A stretch of 64,000 nucleotides of DNA from Rhipicephalus microplus (taxonomy: Eukaryota; Arthropoda; Arachnida; Ixodida; Ixodidae): NCBI RefSeq assembly GCF_043290135.1, contig NC_134702.1:197440491-197504490 (forward strand), given 5' to 3'. Shown here piece by piece: positions 46,316 through 57,099 of this stretch; positions within the stretch are counted from its first letter, which is position 1, and every line of letters starts with the position of its first letter. Under the pieces are notes generated by a model that was not told where the DNA came from, did no database searches, and saw nothing but the letters and a program-made list of their open reading frames with translations. A program made the position numbers and the translations under genes.

Positions 46316-47676
46316 AGTAAAATGAGGTTCTCTTCTCTATGTAGAAGACACCACTTCTCCCCACTCGGCGCCCGAGGCGCACCACCCGCGGTGGTATAGC
46401 AAAGTGGGAGAAGAAACGTACGCCGCTATCCCAATAGCGGCTATTGGCCTGCTGGTCGCTTGACGTTGAAGCAGAAGCAACGCCGAAGAAGTTCTAGATG
46501 GCTGAGAAAAACTTGTATTTACAGATTTTACAAAACAATGGACATCAATGTTACAAAAAAAGAAAAGAAAAACAACTTGGAAATGAACCGACTTCTGTAG
46601 GGCGACCCTACGGGGTTCGGCGGAGCCGATGGTGCCTAACACCGCAAGCTCGGTTCAGAACTTGGCGGAGCCCTGGGGCCTCTTCTTATCCCTTCCTGGC
46701 GCTCCGCCCTTACAACACTCTCGGCAAATAATCACCTGCTTGTCCTTTGAATGGACAGTACATTAGGTAGATAAAAAAAACCGCCTCGAGGATGCCACCT
46801 TCGTGCACCTGGGACTCATGCACTCCCCCCAAACAACACAACAACCAAAACGTAAATAAAACAAAACTAGAAAAAGCATAGAGGCCAGGGCCAGCTTCGC
46901 GGCGCACAATTATCTAGACAGAGATAGCCGTACTCAGTGTTGCGGCCGTAGGGCGACTTACCTCTACCACGTCAATTTCTTGACGACGGGGCTATAATCC
47001 TCTTGCCTCTGTGCGCCGTAAAAGGAACCGCTCGCTGACCGCGCATGTTTCCCCTTACGAGCTCATTTGCCCGGATAAACGGGGACGCAGTCGAAGACAT
47101 GCCCGATTCAACAATAGGCAAGCCAGGCGTCGAACGGGCGGCCGTTACCCTTTCCCGTGTCGCAAGCCCGCTTCTGAGAGCTACTGGACCAAAGCCGGAC
47201 CGGCAGAAAAGGTCGTCGCCGACTTCAGAATTTTCGCAACGCGCGCCGCCGATTCTGCAGGCGCGCAAACAGTACGTGGCCGGGCCATAAGCCGAACCGA
47301 TGCGAGGAGTCACCGCGGTGCGCGGGGTCTCGGAAGAGGCCCGTTGATGCGCTGACTGCCAGTGCCGAGAGGCAATTAGGGGGCTGTCACAGTGACGTCT
47401 ATAATCTCACCCCTTTCGTTGCCCCGGTTGGTTCCCTTTTCCTTGAGTTAATAGTAACTCGAAACGCTCGACCGTCTCTGGCGTTGAACAAAGCAGGGTA
47501 ATATGCTGGCGCCGTGTGTCTGCGCTCGCGGCAAAACCGGTCAATCGCGCTTCGACCGCCTGTCACTCAAGCAACGCTGGTTGCCCGCGGCCGACATGCC
47601 CGCTCAAGCTTACGCCACAAAGCAAATAAAAGCGAACAAAAATTGCCGCGCTACCAATTTTTACCGCGGTCCTACA
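46316..47676. mobile_element. Unclassified ~1.36-kb GC-rich insertion in block R
   Basis: Block L reads ...TACAATCCTCATTTGGC without a break, while block R has ~1,361 bp between CCTCA (46,311-46,315) and CCTCATTTGTC (47,677 on), a likely 5-bp target duplication. The insert is far richer in GC than its surroundings. No transposase, LTR or convincing terminal inverted repeat is visible, although ATGAGGT occurs near both ends in inverted orientation. Open frames within it have no domain. It lies in intron 2 just upstream of exon 3. Confidence 0.7.
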
Positions 47677-49582
47677 CCTCATTTGTCAAAAACTTGGCCT
47701 GCCTGGCCTGCCATGCAGATTTAGGTGGTGACTCCTCCCTGCCCCTCAACAGAAACAAACTGAAATAAAATTCTACATGCTCCCTGGTTACATTGCTACG
47801 ACTGTGGAGCATTCCTCACTTGAAAGATACGACAGTGCTTAGCCGCCTATCAGACAAGGTTACTACATTGTTCATCGAAGCTGCACACATAAAAAAGAAG
47901 GTGCATGTGTTAGCATGGCGTCATCAAAGAAAAAAACATTTCTTGATTTGTATAGTTAGATGATTGAGCGTTTGCTATGAGCGGATAAGTGCAAGAGATT
48001 GCTGAACAGCTTTTTATTTTCATGTCTATGGTATATATTATACGCACTGCGGCAAATAAAAATCAGGGGCGAGTCAGCGCTCATCTATGTTCCCAGTGTG
48101 TCCCTGTTTTCTTGCATTGCTCTTTTATTACCGTGCTTGCAAACCAAGAGCCCCATGATAAGCATTAAAAATCTAGCGTCAACTGAAGAAGACGAGCACT
48201 CTTGCTGTGACCTCAGTGCCATATACACGTCATTTTTACCAAAATCTAAGAATTATTTATGCTTCTAGGAAATGCCCATTGGTTTTTCTATCTGTTTTGT
48301 GCAAAAATGTTTTGGTTGAATATAAATGAATAGCAAACATTTTAGTTGACCACCCTTTATTACTGAAATGCTAATTTCTGAAAGGAGTACAATAAATTTT
48401 TGTGTTCTGCAATGCTGGCAGTGGCAGATAGAAATTATGCAACTTTAATCAGCCTTACCATCCCTTGGAAAGTGGCAAGGCTTTATGTTGCTGTAACAAG
48501 CTATGCCACAGAAAGTGCACCAAAACAATAACTCTCTGGACAAACTTGTGACTTCTCTAGTTGAAAATTATACATGATCTATTTTATAAGCTAAGGCCGC
48601 TTTATGTTGCAGAATAATACGCCCGTAAGATATGAAATATTACAATGGACCTCAAAGATTGACTGTTGTATCCATATTTGTACTTGAGCTCAAAAGCACA
48701 CTGTTGCAAAGTCGAAGTTGGTGCTGTGGTTGCACAATGGCACAGATTACTTTTCTGTGACAAAATGAATTTTTTCCTGAATGCAATGTTGGCAGACAAG
48801 CCTTTTAAACTCTAAGTTCATTTGGATAGAGCAAAAACATTGTTATGTACCTCTTAGCGGCGTGCGTCATCGAGGGGTCTATGCTGTTGATGCAGTCAGT
48901 TGTGCTTGTGCACTGCCTCTCGGCAGTGGCTGTGGAATATTTGTTGAAAGCCCTGAAAATGCACAAAATGGTCATGTCTACTGCTTTATAGATCCTTTGA
49001 ATATGTGCACTTCAGACACTAATTGAAATTAATTAGTCACTTGAATTTTACTTGTAATTACAAAATCAGCATATGTTTGGGGAGTCCAGTACTGCTCATT
49101 GCATAAACCACAGCTTCCTTGATGACATGCAGTGATGGAAGTGCTGCTTCAATTGCTCCAACCTGCTCCGAAATAGAAATGCTGCTCTGAAGAGTATTCT
49201 TTGTTACTAATTGCTCCAAGGCTGCTCTGAATTGACACTGAGAGTATAAAAATGATGAAATTCTACTGTTTGACGGACTCATAGGACCTAAAGAAACTGA
49301 AACGAATCTGCATCCCAGTGTGTTACTAGTGTGCAGCGTTAATGGCTCTGATCTCATATGTGCAACAAGAATTGGCTTATAAAGTATATAGTTCGTAGGT
49401 TGTTTTTTTAGCCAGGCATGCAGGCTACTATGATGATTATTGAAAATGAGCTGGATTTATTTCATCTGATGCCGATGATCTACTGCTTATTTGGCAACAA
49501 TCATATGGGACTGTGGATACTTCTAAAATGTGGTGCTCACTGTTTCCAGTTTGATTTGATTTCTTCCTCACATAGTAGTATT
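47677..49582. other. Intron 2 interior, copy R
   Basis: Counterpart of 735-2,636. No gene seen. The minus frame 49,058-49,357 (99 codons) is not open in block L. Confidence 0.6.
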
Positions 49583-49901
49583 AGTCCGGCAGCGGTGCAC
49601 AAAGCGATCAGACGGCAAAAATACATCTGCAATTCTTTGCAGGAAATTTCCACGTGTACGCTTCGGTTGGACGCTACGGCAAAACTACCCTTCATCGACG
49701 TATGGCCCGCAACGCATCGAGAACCGGCATCTTGACGCTGCTGGCCTGATTGCTGGAACAAGATAACACGGAGTCGGCGCAGAAGGCTGTCAGCTGATCC
49801 TCGGCTGGCTTTATAAGCGCTGAGATTCTCGTCTCCCACACAGTCCGGCAGCGGTGCACAAAGCGATCAGACGGCAAAAATACATCTGCAATTCTTTGCA
49901 G
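49583..49901 (+). promoter_or_regulatory. LINE B duplicated 61-bp leader with internal promoter
   Basis: Leader copies at 49,583-49,643 and 49,841-49,901 are identical over 61 bp (AGTCCGGCAGCGGTGCAC ... TTCTTTGCAGG). A TATAAG box (49,811-49,816) lies 30 bp upstream of the first base of the inner leader. The inner leader starts within ACAGTCC, an initiator-like context. At +28 to +33 it reads AGACGG, matching five of six positions of the downstream promoter element RGWYVT. The inner copy ends CAG|GTAAGA, a near-perfect splice donor. The outer copy continues GAAATT. Promoter and splice roles are inferred. Confidence 0.6.
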
Positions 49902-49996
49902 GTAAGAAAGAGGTATCCCTCGACTACTTTCCTTGCTTTTTGCACTGCTGCCGGACAAACATTTTTTTTTTGTACCTGTCAAGTGAAGTTCTTATC

Positions 49997-50689
49997 ATGA
50001 GTAAGGGTGACAAGAAAGAAATCGCAACGTTAATCTCTGATTTTCAACGGGAAATACGTGCCGAGATAAGGTCACTAAAAGAAAGCCTGAAATTTTGCTG
50101 CGATACATGCGATGAAGTAAAGAAAATAGGAACCGATATCAGGGCACTAAGAGCGGAAGTAAAAGAACTGGTTTCTCAGAACGAAAAACTAAAAGCCGAG
50201 AATCATCGGCTTGAAAAGAAAGTTGAAGAACTTGAGCAATATCAAAGAAGTAACAATCTTGAGATAAAGGGTGCACCAGAGGAACTTGACTCAACTATCG
50301 TCGTGAAAAAGATAGGTGAGCTTGTGGGCGAGCCAATATCTGACAGTGACATCGACATCTGTCACAGGGTGTCGACGGCAAAAAGGAATGAACGGAACAT
50401 CGTTGTCCGGCTCATCTCGCGCAACAAACGTAATGCGGTGCTCGCAAAAGCAAAGAAACAAAGGATCCTTTCTAGTCACCTCGATTACGAGGGAGCGGAA
50501 AGCGTTATTTATGTTAACGAGCACCTGACGCGACAGAACAAGCAGCTTCTTGGCGCAGCCATAGCAAAAAAGAAATCTGCAAAATGGAAATTTGTATGGT
50601 CTAATGGAGGAAAAATTCTTGCGCGCAAAGATGAAACGTCAGATGTAATCCGGATAACAAGCCCAATTGATTTAGGTCTCATTAAGTAA
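49997..50689 (+). CDS. LINE B ORF1 protein (coiled-coil, nucleic-acid chaperone type)
   Basis: An intact 230-codon frame beginning MSKGDKKEIATLISDFQREI at an ATG with purine at -3. A long coiled coil covers about residues 45-95 (heptads in EVKELVSQNEKLKAENHRLE). The segment then follows the usual ORF1 order of CR1/L1-like elements: RSNNLEIKGAPEE, IDICHRVSTAKRN, NIVVRLISRNKRN and a basic C-terminal part. In LINEs this protein trimerises and coats the element RNA. The family-typical RNP/RRM-like core is inferred from these motifs. There is no 2A motif, unlike LINE A. An upstream in-frame extension to 49,940 lacks an ATG, so I start at 49,997. ORF2 follows after 79 bp. Confidence 0.9.
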   Translation: MSKGDKKEIATLISDFQREIRAEIRSLKESLKFCCDTCDEVKKIGTDIRALRAEVKELVSQNEKLKAENHRLEKKVEELEQYQRSNNLEIKGAPEELDSTIVVKKIGELVGEPISDSDIDICHRVSTAKRNERNIVVRLISRNKRNAVLAKAKKQRILSSHLDYEGAESVIYVNEHLTRQNKQLLGAAIAKKKSAKWKFVWSNGGKILARKDETSDVIRITSPIDLGLIK

Positions 50690-50768
50690 AGAAAGGGGAA
50701 AGGAAGGAGAAGAGAAGGCGGATTTTTTTTTTTACTCCAGATAAGAGTTTTTTTTTTCTGAGTTCACC

Positions 50769-52895
50769 ATGTCTACTATAGAAACAACAATACCAATAAT
50801 TAATGATGCCTCCTTTACCATACTACATCAAAATATAAGAAGTATTAGGAACAAGCATGAAGCATTTGATGTCTTTATGAGTTCTCTTCACGTGGACATC
50901 GATGCAATATTGTTTACAGAGACATGGCTGTGTAATACTGACATGTCTCCTCAGTTCACTAACTATAATATAGCACGCTTGGATCGCGCAGGAAGAGGTG
51001 GAGGGTTGGCTATATACTTGCGGCAGCGATATTGTTTTCAAATGCTTGATGATCTTTCTGTGAGTAATGGTGACATAGAGTGCCTAGCAATAGAAACAAA
51101 TTCTTTTGTACTTGCCGTGGTGTATAGACCCCCAACTGGATATAAGAGGCATTTTCTCAGTCATATGGAAAACCTCATGCATTGTTTTAATGAGATAAAA
51201 AAACCATATTTTATCATGGGTGATGTAAATATTAATATGATGAGTGAAGAGCTGTACGCGCTTGACTTGAAAAACCTTGTAGCATCATATGGATGTCGGA
51301 ATGCCATTATATATCCAACCCGTATTACTCACAATAGTTCCACGTCACTTGACGTCTGTATAACAAGCCTAAATAGCTGCGATTACACCTCGGGCATACT
51401 GTGCTCAGACCTAAGTGACCACCTACCTATCTACATTTCTACACAAAACCTGCAGCATAAAATTAAATGTCCAAATATCGCGCGGTATAGATATATTGAT
51501 GACAAATCACTGCTTAAGTTTACCGAATTAATTGAACGTGCTGACTGGTCACCTGTGTATGTGCAATGCAATCCAGATAGCGCATATAATACTTTCCTAG
51601 CTATTTTCCTTGAGTGCTACGATATTGCTTTCCCGATAAAACAGATCAGAACACGAAAGGGTAAGAACAGAAAACCATGGATAAACAGTGACCTCCTGAA
51701 ACGAATCAAGCAGAAAAACGCGCTTTTTCACAGGTTTCTTGCTACTAGAGATATTGCAATATTGCGTGAATTCAAGCGATTCCGCAACAAACTAAATAGT
51801 GACACTAGGAAGGCTAAACTTGCCTATTATGAAGCCACCTTCTCACGTATAAAATCAGAACCGGCAAAAATATGGAAACAAGTTATTTCCTTAACTGGGA
51901 GAACAGCAACGTCAAATACACCTAAACAAGTAAAAGTCAACAATATCATTCTGGAGGGTAAGGAACTGGCGAACGCAATTAACCAATACTTTGTAAATGT
52001 GGCTGTTTGTGATGAAGACTCAACACAATATGAAGATGAAACAAGTAGTTGCATGAACTCTCTCGTACTACACGAAGTATTACCCGAGGAAGTCTACCGA
52101 TATATAAAAGAACTAAAGACAAACGTTGCGAGTGGTTATGATGACGTAAGGGTGGCTCCAGTTAAGGCTGTTGCATCTATACTTAGCCCCGTATTAGCAT
52201 ATCTGGTAAATTATTCCTTTCTTATTGGAATCTTTCCAACAAAACTTAAGGTGGCCAAAGTTACACCCATTCATAAAGGTGGCAACACTACTGAATTAAC
52301 AAACTATCGTCCGATATCCGTATTACCTGTATTCTCAAAAATTTATGAAAAATGTATAAATACGCGCCTTATGAAATATCTTGAGAAGTACAATATCTTA
52401 TCACCGCATCAATATGGTTTTCGCAAAAATAAAACCACGGAAGAGGCACTAATTGATGTAAAAAGCCGCATAATAGAAAATATTGAAAATAAAATGTTCA
52501 CATTAGGTGTCTTCCTTGACTTGCGTAAAGCGTTCGATTCTGTTGACCATAATATCTTACTGCTGAAATTAAGCCGCTATGGAATTCGTGGAATAGTCTC
52601 TGATTTATTTAAAAGCTATTTATCATCCATACAACAATTTGTTAGCATAGACAGTAAAAAGTCAGACTATTTAAGCGTAAAGAAAGGAGTTCCGCAGGGG
52701 TCCATTTTAGGCCCCGTGCTTTTCCTTTTATATATAAATGATATTACAGAGGTTCAGTATACACCCGAAATTAAAATGTTCGCTGACGACACAAGTATAT
52801 TTTTCACAGGCTCCACCATTCAGGAAGTAGAAGCTTCGACAAATGTATATCTCTCGAAACTTTCAGGCTGGCTAACAAAAAACAAACTAAAATAA
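50769..52895 (+). CDS. LINE B ORF2: APE endonuclease and reverse transcriptase
   Basis: A 708-codon frame starting at an ATG in CACCATGT context. The endonuclease set is complete: LHQNIRS (Asn22), LFTETW (Glu51), YRPP, MGDVNIN (Asp152), TSLDVCIT and SDHLPI (Asp217, His218). Reverse-transcriptase motifs follow: KVTPIHKGG, NYRPISVLPVFSK, HQYGFRKNKTTEEAL, LDLRKAFDSVDH (Asp584), KKGVPQGSILGPVLF and the catalytic FADD (671-674). This protein nicks the target and copies the RNA into it. The frame ends early at TAA (52,893-52,895) in KNKLK. The homologous protein clearly continues one base out of frame, so a single missing base inactivates the C-terminal part. Confidence 0.92.
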   Translation: MSTIETTIPIINDASFTILHQNIRSIRNKHEAFDVFMSSLHVDIDAILFTETWLCNTDMSPQFTNYNIARLDRAGRGGGLAIYLRQRYCFQMLDDLSVSNGDIECLAIETNSFVLAVVYRPPTGYKRHFLSHMENLMHCFNEIKKPYFIMGDVNINMMSEELYALDLKNLVASYGCRNAIIYPTRITHNSSTSLDVCITSLNSCDYTSGILCSDLSDHLPIYISTQNLQHKIKCPNIARYRYIDDKSLLKFTELIERADWSPVYVQCNPDSAYNTFLAIFLECYDIAFPIKQIRTRKGKNRKPWINSDLLKRIKQKNALFHRFLATRDIAILREFKRFRNKLNSDTRKAKLAYYEATFSRIKSEPAKIWKQVISLTGRTATSNTPKQVKVNNIILEGKELANAINQYFVNVAVCDEDSTQYEDETSSCMNSLVLHEVLPEEVYRYIKELKTNVASGYDDVRVAPVKAVASILSPVLAYLVNYSFLIGIFPTKLKVAKVTPIHKGGNTTELTNYRPISVLPVFSKIYEKCINTRLMKYLEKYNILSPHQYGFRKNKTTEEALIDVKSRIIENIENKMFTLGVFLDLRKAFDSVDHNILLLKLSRYGIRGIVSDLFKSYLSSIQQFVSIDSKKSDYLSVKKGVPQGSILGPVLFLLYINDITEVQYTPEIKMFADDTSIFFTGSTIQEVEASTNVYLSKLSGWLTKNKLK

Positions 52896-53602
52896 ACACA
52901 CAAAAAACAAAATTTATTATGTTCAGGCCCATTAACAAGCACATCAGTGATAATATAGTAATCTTGTTTGACAATCAGCGACTCGAACAAGTCAGCACAC
53001 AAAAATTCCTTGGAGTCTGGTTTCATGAGCACTTAACATGGTCACCACACGTAAATAGTCTCTTGGTAGATCTAGCTCGTTCTGTAGGGTGCTTGAGTAA
53101 AATTGCTTTCCTCCTCCCTTCATGGTTATGTAAATCATTATATTATAGCATGTTTTACTCCAAACGTCTATACGGAATGCTTGTATGGGGAACAACAACT
53201 AAGACCAATTACGATCGAATATTAATCTTGCAAAAGCGCACGCTCCGTGTAATAGAAAAATATAAAGGTCACCCCAAGGACTTAGACACTCAGCCGCTTT
53301 TTCTTAAACATGGAATTCTATCTGCTAGGAAAGTATATAATCTTAAACTGATGCAACACATCCACAAACATAAACTACAGGATTCCTTTCCACGCACTGT
53401 ATCAACAACATATGGCTTCAGAAATTCTACCCGCAAAACTAAGAAAACACGCACGAACTATGGCAAGCAGGCTATTGATTATAAGATCATACAATTGCTA
53501 AACCTTCACGAATCGAATATAGACTTTACTCTGAAAACTAAACAATTTAAATGTCATCATAAATCCTTTCTTCTTTTGACTAAAGACATAGTAGATCCAT
53601 AG
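52896..53602 (+). pseudogene. LINE B ORF2, C-terminal part after a 1-nt frame slip
   Basis: The frame continuing from NTQKTKFIMFRPINKH runs open to TAG/TGA-free 53,602. It contains KFLGVWFHEHLTW, RLYGMLVWGTT, LQKRTLRVIEKYKGHPKDLD and FLKHGILSARKVYNLKLMQH. This is the standard C-terminal region of CR1/L2/Jockey-like ORF2. It is separated from the main frame only by the slip at about 52,893. Confidence 0.9.
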
Positions 53603-53942
53603 GCTTTTATATTTAGGAATACTTGTATACTGAGTTGATTTTTTTCTTACTGTGAACAATGATACTTAAACAGAATCGTTTGATACCAAAATTGTTTCCT
53701 GTTTATGTAAAACATATTCTGAATGTATATCATGTAGAAATAAGCTGTGTAACTAAATAAGATATGTATAATGTCACTTATTTGTATATGTATGTTACTG
53801 ATGTGTGAATATGTGTAATATGGCACTGATGCAGACTGTATCAGGAGGTCAAGACCTCGTCAGGCTATTTAGCCTTTAGTCTTTGCCTCCCGCAGGGAAG
53901 TTTTTGTATTTTTTTTCCTGCAAATAAACTAAAACTAAAAAA

Positions 53943-55678
53943 AAATTGCAGCCTATTGCACAGCACATTTTGAACAATCTGCTGTTGCATGCTACATCAA
54001 ATTTACAATGATTGTTGTCTGGAAAGTATGTTTCCTTAGAAATAATATTATCGAGCTTATTTGGCAATGCTCCGACCTCGTACTGATGTATGGCAAATTT
54101 AATATCTTCTCTTAAAACACTGATAGCTGCTCTGAACTACCAGTTTTTGCTGCTCCGCAAATACCTATGGCTGCTACAAAGTATGCTTCAAAAAGTAAAA
54201 ATGCATTTCCATCATGGAACATCTGATAATAATGAAAGTGTCTAAAAGATTGCTGCAAAATATGTCCAAATGGCATGGAATACTTGCGTCTCTGTATGAC
54301 CTCACATTATGGCACATGAAATATAATTTCTGCAGAAGCTGACAAAAATATCAATATGTCAACAGGCAGCCATAATTCATGAGTTGTATTATGAATCATT
54401 AAATGCTGATATTCATACCAGCAGCAGTGCCATGCTGATCACAAATACTGTCCTTTTTTATTTTTAAGGCAACAAACAAAACATGAAACAGGCTTAGTCA
54501 TTGAACTGCTAAATCCAAGGTTGTAGGTGAATTACCAGCCACTGTGGCTTCAATTCAGTGTGAGCGAAATGCAATGGCATTCGTGTACTTAACTGACGTG
54601 GACATAAAAGAACTGAAAGTCGCAAAGATTACAACACACCTCATACTCATATTGTGGGTTTCGTAAGCGATATCCCACAAATTGTAGCCATTGAAAACAT
54701 AACAAACAGGGAGATAAAGTTAACAGAATGATATACCTCACAATGGTGTACGGTTATAAGTGGCTTGAGAAGAGGGCCAAGCCGCACTTGTTGCTCGCGT
54801 TTGGCTTGCCTCATAGGCGGTGCCAGATGTTTTCTCAGACTCTGGAAAAAATTACCCCATCATTGTCACATAGGGGATTATTCAACGTGATGACAGAATT
54901 TTAAGTAAGCCTACCACGCAGTTGTTGCACTAGGCAACATTACGAAAAGCAACACGTTTGCACCTGTATACTTGCCCAAGTATTAATCATGCTGTCAGCT
55001 GTGCTCACAACCAAAGGAAATCAGTCAGTTTCACGTGGCATATGAAAACCCACAAATAATTGCTATTAAAACATGACAAGAAGACAACAGTAATAATATA
55101 TCTGGTGATGGTGTATGGCTGCCACGAACTTCTGTTGAGGGCCCATCAACAGTTGTTGCCGGCCCATCATGAGTTGTTGCCGGCATGTGGGTCCACTCAT
55201 CAGCCATGGCAGCTGCACTCATGCTGGGAGCAAAAAAATTCACCCTATTATGGGCACACACGTGATTATTCAAGGTAATGAGATTATTTCAAGTAAACAT
55301 TTAAGTGGCTCATTGCATTAGGCAGGATGACAAAAAGCAACAAAGCACCTGTACCAGCAGGATTGCAGAAATAATAATTAAACAACGTAGAAAAAATATT
55401 CACGATTCTAGCTATTGCCACTGGTGTCTGCGGAAATTACCAAACAGAGAGCGAGGCCATTTGTTCATTAAAATATCCATTCAGTGCTACGAGATGGTAC
55501 TGCTGCATATGCTCAACCAACAACAACAGAAACAAAACACTGCTCCGCGGTAAGCTATATAGATGATAAGAACAATGCAGAAGTTGTGGCAGATAGTCAC
55601 GCTGTCTACATGCACAGGAACACTGCTGTGCAATGTAAGTGAAGGAAGCTTTAACTAACAACGGCTTTCTAACAACGT
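53943..55678. other. Intron 2 interior, copy R
   Basis: Counterpart of about 2,646-4,638 without the SINE. The uninterrupted SINE target site is at about 54,885-54,900. No gene seen. Confidence 0.6.
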
Positions 55679-56085
55679 AGTGGGCACGGAGGCACGCACC
55701 AAGACAACATGCTGCAAATTCCGCGTTTGTGCCTTTTACAGGCTCACCTGGCTTCGCTCCTGGTGCTGCAGCCATCGTTGCAAGTTCCGTTGTGTTCCAC
55801 GAGTGTGTGGTGGCTTCCGCTCCACAGTCGTGGTTACCAGCTACCTTACTCCCAGCACAGATAGAACCCGATCTCTGATGCAAGCATCGTCGCCCCTACC
55901 ATCTGCGCATGGCCTTTTTCTACGATGACGTCGCTACCAGCGCAGGACTTAAGCGGGTGGCGCTGCAACAGCTTCTTCAGCGGGCATGGAGGCACGCACC
56001 GAGACAACATACTGCCAATTACACGTTTATTCCTTTTACAGGTGTGTAAACCATGCGCCCTGTATGCTAAGAAAAGTGATAATCG

Positions 56086-56935
56086 ATGTTTGATTCTGCT
56101 TCCGTGTACCGGAAGTGCTTGCCATTATTGCATGCGATTGTTTTTCGATTGTTTACCTGTTACTTCTCTCTGGTGATATTGAAGCTAACCGGGGCCCTGA
56201 CAAGCGTAGGAAGGCCTTGCTTGAAATGGATTCATTACCTGATGATCCCTCCGAAAAGGTGGCAGTCATATTTAACCTCATTAAGGACCTTACCACCCGG
56301 TCAACTCAGTCAGACAAAGTGCGAAGCACGTTAGCAACCAACGTCTAAGAAATAGGGACAAGCCAAAAGAAAATTGAAACTCAAGTTGCAACAATACAGA
56401 AGAGGCTGGATGAGTTAGAAGCAAGAACTAATTCTATCAAGCACTTAGAACAGGCTGTTGATGGCGTGGAGGCGTCGATGAGATCGTTTGATAAACATCT
56501 TGAGAACTTGAAAGCTCACCTAAACGAACAGGAGGACCGTTCCCGGCAACATAACGTAATCTTTTGAGGTATTCCAGACTCTCAAGAATCGTGGCAACAA
56601 TCTGAATCCAAGATAATGTCTATCCTAACAAGCACGGTCGATGCGCTACCAGACAACGTTATCGAGCGCGCTCATCGGTTGGGTTCGTACGCACCAACCA
56701 AATGTCGGCCATTAATTGTTAAATTTTCGGACTTCATATCCAAAGAAAAAAGTGCTTTCTGCGCGAGTTGCACTTAAAGAGCAAGGTATAAGTGTGACAG
56801 AAGATTTCTGTGCAGCCACTCGTGATGTGAGACGAAAACTATTAGAGTTTGCTAGAAATCAACCTAGCGTAAACACATATCAAGTGCGTTACAAAAAGTT
56901 AATCATGAATGAGAAGCAGTAGATCTACGACTAGA
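56086..56935 (+). pseudogene. LINE A ORF1 relic with 2A-like head, copy R
   Basis: Same layout as in block L, with the same Arg in the 2A core and the same TAA after N-V (56,346-56,348), so both changes predate the duplication. Extra stops follow (for example TGA in NVIF*GIPDS). The last part (56,716-56,922) preserves the ALKEQGISVTEDF ... KLLEFARNQPSVNTYQVRY region. Confidence 0.75.
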
Positions 56936-57099
56936 TAAGCCATTGTGTAAAAGAAGTCGAGGCATTACGAGCACCCATAGCTACAGCCGGCAACACAACA
57001 CGTGTTTCGCCATCCGCATCTGGTACCCGGCTTTCCAATCACTCTGCGAAATAGGAACGGGACAGGATCAACAACCGTGAACCGCTCAATAGAGCTGTT

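Larger units (their letters stand above)
49583..53942 (+). mobile_element. LINE B: nearly intact APE-type non-LTR retrotransposon
   Basis: A 4.36-kb CR1/L2-like element: duplicated 5' leader, ORF1 (49,997-50,689), ORF2 (50,769-53,602 with one frame slip), a ~340-bp 3' UTR, an AATAAA signal (CAAATAAACT) and a short A-rich tail. Block L has the empty site (about 2,635: GTAGTATTTTAAATTGCAGC), so both ends are defined exactly. No clear target duplication is seen; block R appears to have lost one or two T residues at the junction. The near-intact ORFs mark a recent insertion. Confidence 0.95.

Noticed and set aside
46316..46340. Terminal inverted repeat ATGAGGT for the 1.36-kb insert
   Set aside because: Only seven bases, and the right-hand copy overlaps the putative target duplication, so it may be chance.
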